This document shows positions 26,322 to 35,543 of a stretch of 64,000 nucleotides of DNA, piece by piece. Origin of the DNA: Parahoeflea halophila (GTDB taxonomy: Bacteria > Pseudomonadota > Alphaproteobacteria > Rhizobiales > Rhizobiaceae); the NCBI RefSeq assembly GCF_900220985.1, contig NZ_OCPC01000001.1:474836-538835 (forward strand), given 5' to 3'. The notes beneath the pieces are model-generated. The model was not told where the DNA came from. It worked only from the letters and a program-made list of their open reading frames with translations, and made no database searches. The position numbers were made by a program, and so were the translations under genes. Numbering within the stretch: the first letter of the stretch is position 1; each line of letters starts with the position of its first letter.

Positions 26322-28130
26322 ATGCCTAAATTAGGGGTATGTTTACTCACGCGTGTGAGCCTAGCCGCTAGATTAAATCACCGGTCAGGCGAAACTGTGC
26401 TCAGATACGAAAAGCAAAGCAAAGATGCGCCGCCGTGGCTGCAAGCGGCTGGACGGAAGATACTTCGTCTTGGTTACTCCGACCATGTGATCGGTGAGAT
26501 TATTCCCGATGTTTTGCGCGTCATTGTCGAAACCGTTCCGCTTGAATTGATCCCCAAGGCCGCGATCTATCTCAAAGACAAAGCCTCAATGAAAGAGACT
26601 CTGGCAGGGTTCTACAATTTCCATTGGTCTCAGATTGAAACCCTGATTGAACCGGCCGGCAATCCGCACTCTGTGTCCGATGCCGATAGCAAATTGACCC
26701 GGTTGCAGGTCCCGATAACGGCTCCCGGACACGAACCCCTCGGCACCTTGGTGGTCTATTACGGCACGGAGGGAGAGTATGGCCATCTGGAGGCCTTGAC
26801 GGACCTGGTCAGGGACTTGGCAACCGTGGTTACGCACAAGCTGCACAGTGACGACGAGCAACCCCGATCCGCTAGAGGCACCATCATTGCAAATGGGTCC
26901 GCTACGGAGAACCCGGCAATGAACGACAACGTGTTCGAGCTGTTGCGGACAACCATCGACAGTTTTCCTGGTGGAATCTGCGTGCTGTTGGACGATTTGA
27001 CGGTGGCAATGACCAACCGGCGGATCTACGAGATTCTAGATCTGCCTGAGCATATGTTTCCACCGGGATGCAATTTCGCTGACATATTGCGCTACTACGC
27101 CGAACGCGGCGAGTACGGGCCAGGTGATGTCGAGAAACTGGCGCAGGCTCGCATTCGCCGCGCGAAGCTGTTCGTCGACCATGCCTTTGACCGCGAGACG
27201 GTTTCGGGCCGGGTCCTCGAAGTGCGAACCACCCCCATTTCCGGCGGCGGCTGCATCTTGACCTATCTTGATGTGACCGCACGCAAGCGAGCCGAGCGCG
27301 AGTTGATGCATCATCGCGACAGACTGGAAGATCTTGTCTCGAAGCGGACAGCCGAAATCGAGCAGCAGGCCAGGAAACTGGAACATTTGCTTGACCACGA
27401 GCGCCGTGTGAACGAGCAGCAACGCCAGTTCGTCGCCATGGCATCGCATGAGTTCCGAACTCCCCTGGCCATCATTGATGGCGCTGCCCAGCGCCTGATG
27501 CGAAGCAAAGCCGAGATCACCCCCGACTTCATCGGTGACAAGGTCGACAAGATCCGGGGATCTGTGTCGCGGATGGTCGGACTGATGAACAGTATCCTGG
27601 CCGTCGGGCGGCTCGATCATGGCCTCATCGATATCAATCCCGAGCCCTGTGCGATCGAGGAACTGATCCGGTCGTGTGCTGCAAACCAACGGGATATCAC
27701 GCCCAGCCAAAGGTTCATTCTCGACCTCGACAACCTGCCTGAAACAATCGTGGCCGACCGGTCTGCCTTGCATCAGGTCTTCACCAATCTGTTTTCCAAT
27801 GCGGTGAAATACGCGCCCGGATCTCCCTATGTCTTTATCCGCGGCTGGACAGACGCCACCCACGTACATGTCTCCGTGACGGACCGGGGTGTGGGCATCG
27901 ATGCCGAAGATCTTCCAAAGATGTTTCAACGATACTTCCGCGCGCGGACATCGTCCGGGATTGCCGGCACGGGCATCGGTCTCAATCTGGTCCAGCAAAT
28001 CGTCGAGCTTCACAAAGGCAAGATCAGCGTCACCAGCAAAATTGACCAGGGCACGGTTTTCACCGTCGTTCTTCCCATTGGCATTGAGCAACAGCCCAAT
28101 TCCATCACACCAGAGACACAAGTCGCCTGA
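26322..28130 (+). CDS. PAS-domain sensor histidine kinase
   Basis: Cytoplasmic sensor kinase of up to 602 residues without clear membrane segments. The N-terminal part (about 40-180) resembles a GAF-like sensor. A PAS domain follows (about 200-330, starting TTIDSFPGGICVLLDD), then a coiled linker, a HisKA domain with phospho-acceptor H376 in MASHEFRTPLAI, and an ATPase domain with N box (FTNLFSNAVKYA) and G boxes (DRGVGID, GTGIGLNLV). The first 30 residues look unstructured, so the true start may be later. A receiver gene follows after 14 bases, presumably its partner. Confidence 0.87.
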   Translation: MPKLGVCLLTRVSLAARLNHRSGETVLRYEKQSKDAPPWLQAAGRKILRLGYSDHVIGEIIPDVLRVIVETVPLELIPKAAIYLKDKASMKETLAGFYNFHWSQIETLIEPAGNPHSVSDADSKLTRLQVPITAPGHEPLGTLVVYYGTEGEYGHLEALTDLVRDLATVVTHKLHSDDEQPRSARGTIIANGSATENPAMNDNVFELLRTTIDSFPGGICVLLDDLTVAMTNRRIYEILDLPEHMFPPGCNFADILRYYAERGEYGPGDVEKLAQARIRRAKLFVDHAFDRETVSGRVLEVRTTPISGGGCILTYLDVTARKRAERELMHHRDRLEDLVSKRTAEIEQQARKLEHLLDHERRVNEQQRQFVAMASHEFRTPLAIIDGAAQRLMRSKAEITPDFIGDKVDKIRGSVSRMVGLMNSILAVGRLDHGLIDINPEPCAIEELIRSCAANQRDITPSQRFILDLDNLPETIVADRSALHQVFTNLFSNAVKYAPGSPYVFIRGWTDATHVHVSVTDRGVGIDAEDLPKMFQRYFRARTSSGIAGTGIGLNLVQQIVELHKGKISVTSKIDQGTVFTVVLPIGIEQQPNSITPETQVA

Positions 28131-28144
28131 AACGAGATAAGCAG

Positions 28145-28552
28145 ATGAGCAAGATAACAATCCTTTGCATTGAAGACGAGGCCGAGATCCGGACGCTGGT
28201 GGTGGAGGAACTCGAGGATGCCGGCTTTGCCACCTTGCAGGCCAGCAACGGGCGCGAGGGATTGGAGATGATGCTGACCAAATGGCCAGATATCGTCATC
28301 TGTGACATCACCATGCCGGAGATGGACGGTCATCAGGTGCTGGCGGAAATCCAGCTCAACCATCCGGAATTGTCCAACGTTCCGTTCATTTTCCTCACGG
28401 CGATGTCCGACAAGGACAACATGATCACCGGGCTGCAGAGCGGCGCCGCCGATTACCTGACCAAGCCAATCGATTTCGATATCCTGATGGCGAAGATCAC
28501 CGGATGCGTAACCCGGATCGAAAACGACAGGAAAACCGGCCGAGCCTTCTGA
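28145..28552 (+). CDS. Single-domain response regulator (CheY-like receiver)
   Basis: Receiver-only protein of 135 residues with acidic pocket E10-D11, phospho-acceptor D54 in ICDITMPEMDG, the switch Thr in FIFLTAMSDK and Lys in LTKPID. There is no DNA-binding or enzymatic output domain, so it probably relays phosphate or acts by protein contact. It is encoded immediately after the PAS kinase, and the pair should form a phosphorelay unit whose output lies elsewhere. Confidence 0.92.
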   Translation: MSKITILCIEDEAEIRTLVVEELEDAGFATLQASNGREGLEMMLTKWPDIVICDITMPEMDGHQVLAEIQLNHPELSNVPFIFLTAMSDKDNMITGLQSGAADYLTKPIDFDILMAKITGCVTRIENDRKTGRAF

Positions 28553-28733
28553 GCCCTGTCGCTAGCGCAAATCGCCAATGGCTATGCCCCTCTTGGGACA
28601 CCAACATTCAGCTGACCAAGCCGCTCCGCACCACTGACAGATCGAGACGGTACCGTATCTCGACCTGGAAAATAAACCGCAACGGTGCACTTGGCGACGA
28701 AGGCAGAGAGCATATACCCCACCGACTAGCCCC

Positions 28734-29951
28734 TCACCTCCCCGTCAGAATCTTCGGCACCTTGTTCGGCCTGAGCCGGTGCGCATCGGGCATGCCTGAA
28801 CCCAGCAACGGGCGCAGATACATGCGGAATGCGTCGGTGACGTCGTGGCCGGAGGCTGCGATGTAGTCGTCGGGCATGGTCCGGGTCTTGCCGGCCACCA
28901 GTTCCAGCGGCACCAGTTCGTAGTCGACCGAGTAATGGCCGGTGCGCTTGATCGCCACCGATCCGTCGCGGTCGCCGAACATGCCGTATTGCACCGCCTT
29001 CTCGCCCACCTCGCGGGCCTCGTTCTGGTCGACGTCGGACACGCAGCCGACAAAACTGCGCTGGATATAGCCGAGCGTGTCGCCCCGCACCCGGGTGATC
29101 TTGAGTTTATCCTTGACCTGCTGCGTCAAGAGATCGGCCAGCGCACCGCTGCCGGAGAGTTGCACATTGCCATGCGCATCGCGTTCGACCTCACTGGCGA
29201 GCTTGGCGATGATCGGCTGGCCCGAGCCGTCATGGATGCCCTCGCTGACGGCAACGACGCAGCGCCCGAGTCGGTCATGGACCTGCTTGACCTCGTTCAG
29301 GAACCGGTCGATGTCAAAGCTGCGCTCGGGCATGTAGATCAAATGCGGCCCGTCATCGGAAAACTTCTTGCCCAAGGCCGAAGCGGCGGTGAGAAAGCCC
29401 GCATGGCGGCCCATGACCACGCCGATATAGACGCCCGGAAGTGCCGCATTGTCGAGATTGATGCCCATGAAGGCCTGCGCCACATAACGCGCGGCCGACG
29501 GAAAGCCCGGCGTATGGTCGTTTTCGACCAGGTCATTGTCGATGGTCTTGGGAATGTGGATACAGCGCAGCTTGTAGCCCGCCTTGCGCGCTTCGTCATT
29601 GACGATGCGGACCGTGTCGGAGGAATCATTGCCGCCGGTGTAGAAGAAATAGCCGATCTTGTGCGCTTTCAGCACCTTGAAGATCTCCTGGCAGTATTTC
29701 AGATCCGGCTTGTCGCGCGTCGAACCCAGCGCCGAGGACGGCGTGTTGGCGACCATCTCCAGATTGTGGGTGGTCTCCTGGGTCAGATCGTAAAAATCCT
29801 CGTCGAGAATCCCGCGCACGCCGTGCACCGCGCCGTAGATCAGCTCGACCTCGCGGAACTTGCGCGATTCCAGCACCGCACCCACCATTGACTGATTGAT
29901 AACCGCAGTCGGTCCGCCTCCCTGGGCGACCAGCACCTTGCCATGAAACAC
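28734..29951 (-). CDS. pfp: Pyrophosphate-dependent 6-phosphofructokinase
   Basis: Reversible PPi:fructose-6-phosphate phosphotransferase of 405 residues. The donor-site motif is GGNDSSDT, where ATP-dependent enzymes have GGDGS; with the PKTIDNDL loop this supports PPi use. The N-terminus (KVLVAQGGGPTAVINQSMVG) is the PFK nucleotide-fold start. It could run in either the glycolytic or gluconeogenic direction. It lies downstream of the MaoC-Pta gene on the same strand (180-base gap) and is convergent with the receiver gene. Confidence 0.92.
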   Translation of the reverse strand: MFHGKVLVAQGGGPTAVINQSMVGAVLESRKFREVELIYGAVHGVRGILDEDFYDLTQETTHNLEMVANTPSSALGSTRDKPDLKYCQEIFKVLKAHKIGYFFYTGGNDSSDTVRIVNDEARKAGYKLRCIHIPKTIDNDLVENDHTPGFPSAARYVAQAFMGINLDNAALPGVYIGVVMGRHAGFLTAASALGKKFSDDGPHLIYMPERSFDIDRFLNEVKQVHDRLGRCVVAVSEGIHDGSGQPIIAKLASEVERDAHGNVQLSGSGALADLLTQQVKDKLKITRVRGDTLGYIQRSFVGCVSDVDQNEAREVGEKAVQYGMFGDRDGSVAIKRTGHYSVDYELVPLELVAGKTRTMPDDYIAASGHDVTDAFRMYLRPLLGSGMPDAHRLRPNKVPKILTGR

Positions 29952-30131
29952 TGAGATCTCCTTTTATCCACCGATCTACAGTCAGCACCATTTGCGGCCG
30001 GCAAACAAGTGCCGGCACAAGTCTGCTGTCCTGTTCCCGCAATCCCGGTGGTGAGTCCGGCCGCTTCCTGGACAACCGGAGCGTTTGCGGCACGGCACAA
30101 ATTCCCGGGATGCGAAGCTCTCCCGCTGCCC

Positions 30132-31538
30132 CTACCCCGGCACCCCGAGCGGTCTCTGCCGGCGCCAATGAGAAAACACCTTTGCCAGCGCCGCCGACAC
30201 GATCCGCGCGTCCACCGTGTCCGACCGGCTGGTCAGCATGATCGGAACCCGCGCACCAAGCGCGATGCCGGCTGATGACGCGCCGGCCAGGTGAATCAGC
30301 TGCTTGGCGATCATGTTGCCGCTTTCGAGATCCGGTGTCACAAGGATGTCGGCGTGACCGGCCACATCGGATACGATGCCCTTGGCGGCGACGGCGGCAG
30401 GCGAGATGGCGTTGTCGAAGGCCAGCGGCCCGTCGATCTTTCCGCCCACAATCTGGCCGCGGTCATGCATCTTGCAGATCGCCGCTGCCAGCAGCGTCGA
30501 GGGCAGCTTGCCGGTCACGGTTTCCACCGCCGAAAGCAGCGCCACCCGCGGCGCCTCAACGCCAATGGCGATGACCATGTCGATGGCATTCTGGACGATG
30601 TCCTTCAGAGCTTCGAGGTCAGGCGAGATGTTGATCGCCGCGTCGGTGACAAACAATGTCCGGTCCTGCCCCGGCACGTCGAGCGCGAAGACGTGGCTTA
30701 ATCGCCGTTCGGTGCGCAATCCCCCGGTCTTGTGAAGCACAGCGGTCAACAACTCGTCGGTGTGCAGCTTGCCTTTCATCAGCGCTTCTGCGCGGCCCTC
30801 GTGCACCAGCGCCACGGCTCTTTCCGCTGCCGCATGGCTGTGCGGCGCATCGACGATGTCAACGCCCTTGAGGTCTATCCCGGCCTGCTCGGCCGTCGCC
30901 TCGATCTTCGCCACCGGTCCTACCAGCACCGGGACGATCATGCCCTCGTCACGCGCGGCAATCGCGCCGCCCAGGCTCAGATCATCACAAGGATGCACAA
31001 TGGCTGTGAGCAGCGGATCAAGCGCCCGCGCCTGCTCGACCAGCGTAGCAAAGCGCACACCCGGCGCCTTGAGCCGGGAGCCAGGCATGCGCGCCGGATG
31101 ACGCCTGATCTTCGTCCGTGGCGCCTGCACCTCCGCCTGGCCGGACACCACCGTCTCGCCTTTTGCATCAAGGCACAGGCACGCAAGCTCGACCCGTGCC
31201 TCCTTCTTGTCGACGCCTGTCACTTCCACCCGCACGGTGATGCGGTCGCCGGTGCGGACCGGCTGGTGGTATCGAAAGGTCTGACCCAGAAGAACCGTCC
31301 CCGGGCCGGGCAGTTGCGTCGCCAGAAGCGATGAAATCAGCGAGCCCGCCCACATCCCATGGGCGACGGACTGCTGCAACTGAGGTCTGTCCGCGTCACC
31401 GTCCTCCAGGCTGGCCGGATGTACGTCGGCGGAGACCGTGGCGAAAAGCGCCATATCCGGTGAGGTCAAGACGCGCTCGATCTCCGCCCGGTCGCCGATC
31501 CCGATTTCGTCGATCGTGCGGTTTTCAATCGGATCCAT
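30132..31538 (-). CDS. Bifunctional MaoC-like hydratase / phosphate acetyltransferase-type protein
   Basis: Fusion of 468 residues. Residues 1-145 form a MaoC hot-dog domain (HGMWAGSLISSLLATQLPGPG) like (R)-enoyl-CoA hydratases. Residues about 165-465 form a phosphate acetyl/butyryltransferase domain (EGRAEALMKGKLHTDEL, VTPDLESGNMIAKQL). Such fusions are annotated as bifunctional enoyl-CoA hydratase/phosphate acetyltransferase and are common in alphaproteobacteria. It would interconvert acyl-CoA and acyl phosphate. No acetate kinase or phosphoketolase lies beside it, unlike in many relatives. GGGGAG precedes the start. Confidence 0.9.
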   Translation of the reverse strand: MDPIENRTIDEIGIGDRAEIERVLTSPDMALFATVSADVHPASLEDGDADRPQLQQSVAHGMWAGSLISSLLATQLPGPGTVLLGQTFRYHQPVRTGDRITVRVEVTGVDKKEARVELACLCLDAKGETVVSGQAEVQAPRTKIRRHPARMPGSRLKAPGVRFATLVEQARALDPLLTAIVHPCDDLSLGGAIAARDEGMIVPVLVGPVAKIEATAEQAGIDLKGVDIVDAPHSHAAAERAVALVHEGRAEALMKGKLHTDELLTAVLHKTGGLRTERRLSHVFALDVPGQDRTLFVTDAAINISPDLEALKDIVQNAIDMVIAIGVEAPRVALLSAVETVTGKLPSTLLAAAICKMHDRGQIVGGKIDGPLAFDNAISPAAVAAKGIVSDVAGHADILVTPDLESGNMIAKQLIHLAGASSAGIALGARVPIMLTSRSDTVDARIVSAALAKVFSHWRRQRPLGVPG

Positions 31539-31753
31539 GCCAACTCCCCAAGGTTACTTTGTAAGGCTGCAGCAGTTCCTCAGCGCGACAACCGCCAGCA
31601 CCGCGACAGGCGACCCGCCTTGTCCGGACGGCAGAGAACTTGCCCCAGCGAAGCCAGGGATACAAGACGCGCAGACATCCATGCATCGAATGGCATTTCG
31701 CCACCTGATGAAGGACCGCTTTCACGCCTTCTTCCCGGTCCTGCTCACAGAGC

Positions 31754-32890
31754 CTAATCCAGCGTGCGGGGAAACCGCATCAGTGCCAGCAAGGTAAAGA
31801 CCGCGACAAAGATCATCAGTGCCGCAAGCGGCGTGGCGACGCCCTGCAGGTCCGCGCCCTTGAGCATGACCGCCCGGATGATCCTGAGAAAATGCGTCAG
31901 CGGGAAGATCTCGCCCAAAACCTGCGCCCAGTCCGGCATGCCGCGATAGGGAAACATGAAGCCCGTCAGCAAGAGCGACGGCAGGAAAAAGAAAAACGTC
32001 AGCTGCATTGCCTGAATCTGGGTTCGCGCCGGCGTCGAAAACGCGTAGCCCAGCAATACCAGCGCCAGCACGAAGATAAAAATACTGACCAGCAACAGCG
32101 TCAGCGAGCCGACAAACGGTACATTGAGCAGGAATTTCGCCGCCGTCAGCACCGCCACCACCTGCACCCCGCCGATCACCAGGAATGGCAACACCTTGCC
32201 GAGCATGATCTCCAGCGGGCTTGCCGGCATCGCCAGCAGGTTCTCCATGGTGCCGCGTTCGGTCTCCCGGGTCAGCGCCATCGAGGTCATCATCACCATC
32301 GTCAGCTGCAGGATCACCCCGAGCAGGCCCGGCACGATGTTGTACTGGGTGATACCTTCGGGATTGTAGAGCCGGTGCACCACCACCTCGAGCGCGGCTG
32401 TGGATTGCTCGGCCGCGAGCGCTTCCGCTGATTGCCCGCGCAACAGCGCCTGTGCCGCCACCGTGCCGAGTGTCGAAATCGCACCTGACGCCACCGACGG
32501 GTCCGTTGCATCCGCCTCGATCAGGATCTGCGGGTGATCGCCACGCTGCACCCGGCGGGCGAAATCGGACGGCACGGTGACAACGAAGGAGACGGCGCCC
32601 GACTGGATCAGCCGCTCGGCTACGGCCGCACTCGCCACCACATGGTCGAAGCGGTAGTAGCCGGTGTTCTCGATCGCCGAAACCATGGCGCGGGTGTAGT
32701 GATCCTGGCTGGTGGTCACCAGCGCCGCCGGCAGCCCCTTGGGGTCGTTGTTGATGGCAAAGCCGAACAGCACCAGCTGTATCAGCGGTACGCCCAGCAC
32801 CATCGCGAAGGTGATGCGGTCGCGCCGCATCTGGATGCTTTCCTTGCTGATGATCGCCATCAGCCGCCGAAACGAGAACATTGCGCTCAT
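31754..32890 (-). CDS. ABC-2 type transporter permease (YbhS/YbhR-like)
   Basis: ABC-2 membrane permease of 378 residues: one N-terminal membrane helix (FAMVLGVPLIQLVLFGFAI), a periplasmic domain of about 150 residues, then five helices, with the cytoplasmic loop TRETERGTMENLLAMP typical of this family. It begins with an ATGA overlap on the ATPase gene. In E. coli the equivalent exporter has two permeases (YbhS, YbhR); only one is seen here, so it may work as a homodimer. Confidence 0.9.
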   Translation of the reverse strand: MSAMFSFRRLMAIISKESIQMRRDRITFAMVLGVPLIQLVLFGFAINNDPKGLPAALVTTSQDHYTRAMVSAIENTGYYRFDHVVASAAVAERLIQSGAVSFVVTVPSDFARRVQRGDHPQILIEADATDPSVASGAISTLGTVAAQALLRGQSAEALAAEQSTAALEVVVHRLYNPEGITQYNIVPGLLGVILQLTMVMMTSMALTRETERGTMENLLAMPASPLEIMLGKVLPFLVIGGVQVVAVLTAAKFLLNVPFVGSLTLLLVSIFIFVLALVLLGYAFSTPARTQIQAMQLTFFFFLPSLLLTGFMFPYRGMPDWAQVLGEIFPLTHFLRIIRAVMLKGADLQGVATPLAALMIFVAVFTLLALMRFPRTLD

Positions 32891-33798
32891 GCCATGTTGT
32901 CCGTCGATTGGCCCATGAACTGGATGAACACATCCTCCAGGCTGGTGCTGCCTTGCTTGTATGCCACGCCGGTCTCTGCGGCCACGTCTGCAACCGCCGC
33001 CTCTAGCGCCACCCCGTCCCGGCCGACCACATGCAGCGTCAGGCCGAACGGGGCCACCTGGTCGACGCCATTCCTGCCCTGCAGCAGCTTCGCCGCCCGG
33101 GTGATGTCGTCCCCTTCCATCACGAAGGTCGTCAACGCCGCGTCGCGGATCACTTCCGCCACCGAGCCGCTGGCCAGCAACTTGCCATAGGAGATGTAAT
33201 GGATGCGGTGACAGCGCTCCGCCTCGTCCATGTAGTGGGTGGAAACCAGCACCGTCAGCCCGGCGCTGGCGCGCATGTGGATCTCGTCCCAGAACTCCCG
33301 CCGCGCCTTCGGGTCGACGCCCGCCGTCGGTTCGTCGAGAAGCAGCAGCTTCGGCCTGTGCATGATGCAGGCAGCCAGCGCCAGTCGCTGTTTCCAGCCG
33401 CCGGACAGTGTCCCCGCCAATTGCTTGCGGCGCGATGTGGGCCCGAGATCTTCCAGCGTGTCACGCACGGACACCGGATCAAGATCGTAAAGCCGGGCGA
33501 CGAAAGTCAGGTTTTCCTCGATCGACAGATCCTCGTAGAACGAGAATTTCTGCGTCATGTAGCCGACTTCCCGCTTGATCCGCAGGCCTTCACTGCGAAT
33601 GTCATGGTCAAGCACCCGGCCCTCGCCCTCATCCGGCGTCAACAACCCGCACATGACGCGTATGGTGGTGGTCTTGCCCGATCCGTTGGGGCCGAGGAAC
33701 CCTGAAATCTCGCCTTCAGCCACCGACATCGAGACATGGTCGACCACCGTCTTGTCGCCAAAACGCTTGACCAGCCCGCTGACCTCGATGGCGTTCAC
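32887..33798 (-). CDS. ABC exporter ATP-binding protein (YbhF-like)
   Basis: ATPase of 303 residues with Walker A (GPNGSGKTTT), signature (LSGGWKQRLALAA), Walker B (LLLLDEPTAGVD) and the H-loop (STHYMDEAERC). It is about half the length of E. coli YbhF, which has two ABC domains; this protein has one. It overlaps the membrane fusion gene upstream and the permease gene downstream by 4 bases each. Probable substrate class is drugs or other amphipathic compounds, by analogy only. Confidence 0.92.
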   Translation of the reverse strand: MNAIEVSGLVKRFGDKTVVDHVSMSVAEGEISGFLGPNGSGKTTTIRVMCGLLTPDEGEGRVLDHDIRSEGLRIKREVGYMTQKFSFYEDLSIEENLTFVARLYDLDPVSVRDTLEDLGPTSRRKQLAGTLSGGWKQRLALAACIMHRPKLLLLDEPTAGVDPKARREFWDEIHMRASAGLTVLVSTHYMDEAERCHRIHYISYGKLLASGSVAEVIRDAALTTFVMEGDDITRAAKLLQGRNGVDQVAPFGLTLHVVGRDGVALEAAVADVAAETGVAYKQGSTSLEDVFIQFMGQSTDNMA

Positions 33799-34751
33799 GG
33801 CTTCCTACCTTGCAAAACCACATCGACAATCTGCCCCGGCGCCAGCGCCCAGGCATCTGCATGGGGCCGGGCTTCTACCAGGTAGACCAGCTTCTGCCGG
33901 TTATCGAGCGAGTAGATTACCGGCGGAGTAAACTCGGGATCGGGCGAGACATAGCTGACCGTCGCCTCCATGCCCTCGCCACAGCCGTCACAACGCACCG
34001 ACAGCACTCGGCCGACGGCAATGCGTGACAGTGCTGTTTCAGGTACGTAGACCCTGAGCTTGAGCGCATCATCCGGCAACACCGAAAGCACCGGCGCCTG
34101 CGGTCCCGCCACCTCACCGCTGTTGCGGATGATGTCGGAAACCACACCCGATTGCGGGATCGTCAGTACCCGCTTGGCAAGCCGCCATTGAGCCGATTCC
34201 AGTACGGCACCGGCCTGGTCGACCGCAGCCTGCGCCGCCTTGATCTCGTTGACCCGGGCGGGAAGCTTGGCAACGGCGAGATTGGCTTCGAGTTCGCTCA
34301 CCTTGGCGCGGTTGAGCTCCACCGCGGTCGCGGCGGAATCGTAGGATGCCTGGGTAGAGATGCCCTGCTTGAGAAGATCCGCCTGTCGCTGCAGCACCCG
34401 CTCGGCCTCAGTAGCCTGAGCTTCGGCCGAGCGCAGCGAGGCGGCGATGCTGGCGACTTCCTCGGGCCGGCGCCCCTGTTCGAGGTTTGCAAGTTGCCGT
34501 TCGGCCTGTGCCAGGCCCGCGGCGGCTTGGGCCACGGCGATTTCCGCGTCGCGCTTCTCAAGCCGTGCCAGAGGCGATCCGGCGGTAACCCTGTCGCCGC
34601 GCCGGACCGCAAGTTCCACGATCTGCGCTGTCTCGATCGGCGAAACCAGAACATATTCGCCCTCGACATAGCCGACCGCCAGCGGCTCATCGGCCGTACA
34701 GGCCGAAAACAGGCCGGCGACAAGGGGAATGGCGCAGAGGAACGACATCAT
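33795..34751 (-). CDS. HlyD-family membrane fusion protein (YbhG-like), probable lipoprotein
   Basis: Periplasmic adaptor of 318 residues linking the ABC-2 exporter to the outer envelope. The N-terminus (MMSFLCAIPLVAGLFSACTA) looks like a lipoprotein signal with Cys18. A lipoyl/barrel-sandwich half (VLVSPIETAQIVELAVRRGD), an alpha-helical hairpin (about 70-180) and the second barrel-sandwich half (LTIPQSGVVSDIIRN) follow. The first ATG at 34751 overlaps the tetR stop by one base (TGATG); the next codon is also ATG. Gene order regulator-adaptor-ATPase-permease matches cecR-ybhG-ybhF-ybhS of E. coli. Confidence 0.88.
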   Translation of the reverse strand: MMSFLCAIPLVAGLFSACTADEPLAVGYVEGEYVLVSPIETAQIVELAVRRGDRVTAGSPLARLEKRDAEIAVAQAAAGLAQAERQLANLEQGRRPEEVASIAASLRSAEAQATEAERVLQRQADLLKQGISTQASYDSAATAVELNRAKVSELEANLAVAKLPARVNEIKAAQAAVDQAGAVLESAQWRLAKRVLTIPQSGVVSDIIRNSGEVAGPQAPVLSVLPDDALKLRVYVPETALSRIAVGRVLSVRCDGCGEGMEATVSYVSPDPEFTPPVIYSLDNRQKLVYLVEARPHADAWALAPGQIVDVVLQGRKP

Positions 34752-35464
34752 CAGCCCGGCTTTCTGTTGGTTGCGACAAACGCCCTTATGTTGGAGAGGA
34801 TGACTGCCTTGATCGCCTCGACCTCGCCCGGCCCCACCTCTTTCCATTCCATGCGTTTCGCCACGATGGCATGGCCGATGCGGAAATAGACGACCTGACC
34901 CGCAATGCTGAAGGTGCCAAGGCGGATCAGGTCGCTTTCCGGGTCATGGCCGGTGGTCAGCCCCAGAAGTCCGCACAGGCTGCGATGCACCGGCACAATG
35001 AAGTCGGCATAGACCTTGTCGAACACCGGCCCGGCAGCGCCCATTTCACGGACCATGAAACTTGCAATGTCGCGGGCTTCCACCTGTCCGAGCATGAAAT
35101 CGGCCACGCCCATGATCACCCGCTCGAACCCCGCCTGCGCTGCAGCCGGGTCCTTTCCGGGATCGATCGCGCGCAGCGCCGGTCCCGCCACCGCCTGAAT
35201 GCGCCGCCCAACCATTTCGGCACAGGCCAGCCGCAACCCCGCCTTGCCGCCGAAATGATAGGCAATGGACGCGATGTTGGCCTTCGCCTCAGCGGCGATC
35301 TCCCGCGTCGAGGTTGCCTCGAAGCCTTTTGCGCCGAACAGCCGGATACCAGCCATGATCAGGGCCATCCGGGTTTGCTCGCCCGCAGTCCCGGCTTCGG
35401 CTTCGGGGAATGATGAAGAATTCGTCGCCACGGCGGTCCTCGCTGACACGGATTGTGCCCGCAC
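34751..35464 (-). CDS. TetR-family regulator, CecR-like, of the ABC exporter
   Basis: Repressor-type regulator of 237 residues. The helix-turn-helix is at about 35-80 (GAKGFEATSTREIAAEAKANIASIAYHFGGKAGL), and the C-terminal domain resembles CecR/DUF1956 proteins. I take a GTG start at 35464 with GAGG four bases upstream; internal GTG codons are alternatives. It heads the operon and probably represses itself and the exporter through the large palindrome that ends 8 bases upstream of the start. Confidence 0.88.
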   Translation of the reverse strand: MRAQSVSARTAVATNSSSFPEAEAGTAGEQTRMALIMAGIRLFGAKGFEATSTREIAAEAKANIASIAYHFGGKAGLRLACAEMVGRRIQAVAGPALRAIDPGKDPAAAQAGFERVIMGVADFMLGQVEARDIASFMVREMGAAGPVFDKVYADFIVPVHRSLCGLLGLTTGHDPESDLIRLGTFSIAGQVVYFRIGHAIVAKRMEWKEVGPGEVEAIKAVILSNIRAFVATNRKPG

Positions 35465-35472
35465 TCTACCTC

Positions 35473-35514
35473 AGCCTGAGAATTTAATCAATCGATTGAT
35501 TAAATTCTCAGGCT
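35473..35514. promoter_or_regulatory. 42-bp perfect palindrome upstream of the CecR-like regulator
   Basis: The site is fully self-complementary over 42 bases, centred on ATCGAT, with core TTAATCAATCGATTGATTAA flanked by AATT and CTGAG/CTCAG arms. It lies between the acyl-CoA ligase stop and the regulator start, over the likely regulator promoter. The core has the symmetry expected for a TetR operator. As RNA it would fold into a long hairpin, so it may also insulate the upstream gene, though no T-run follows on the minus strand. Confidence 0.7.
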
Positions 35515-35543
35515 TGCAAAGCCATGGCTCCGCAGCTCCCGGA

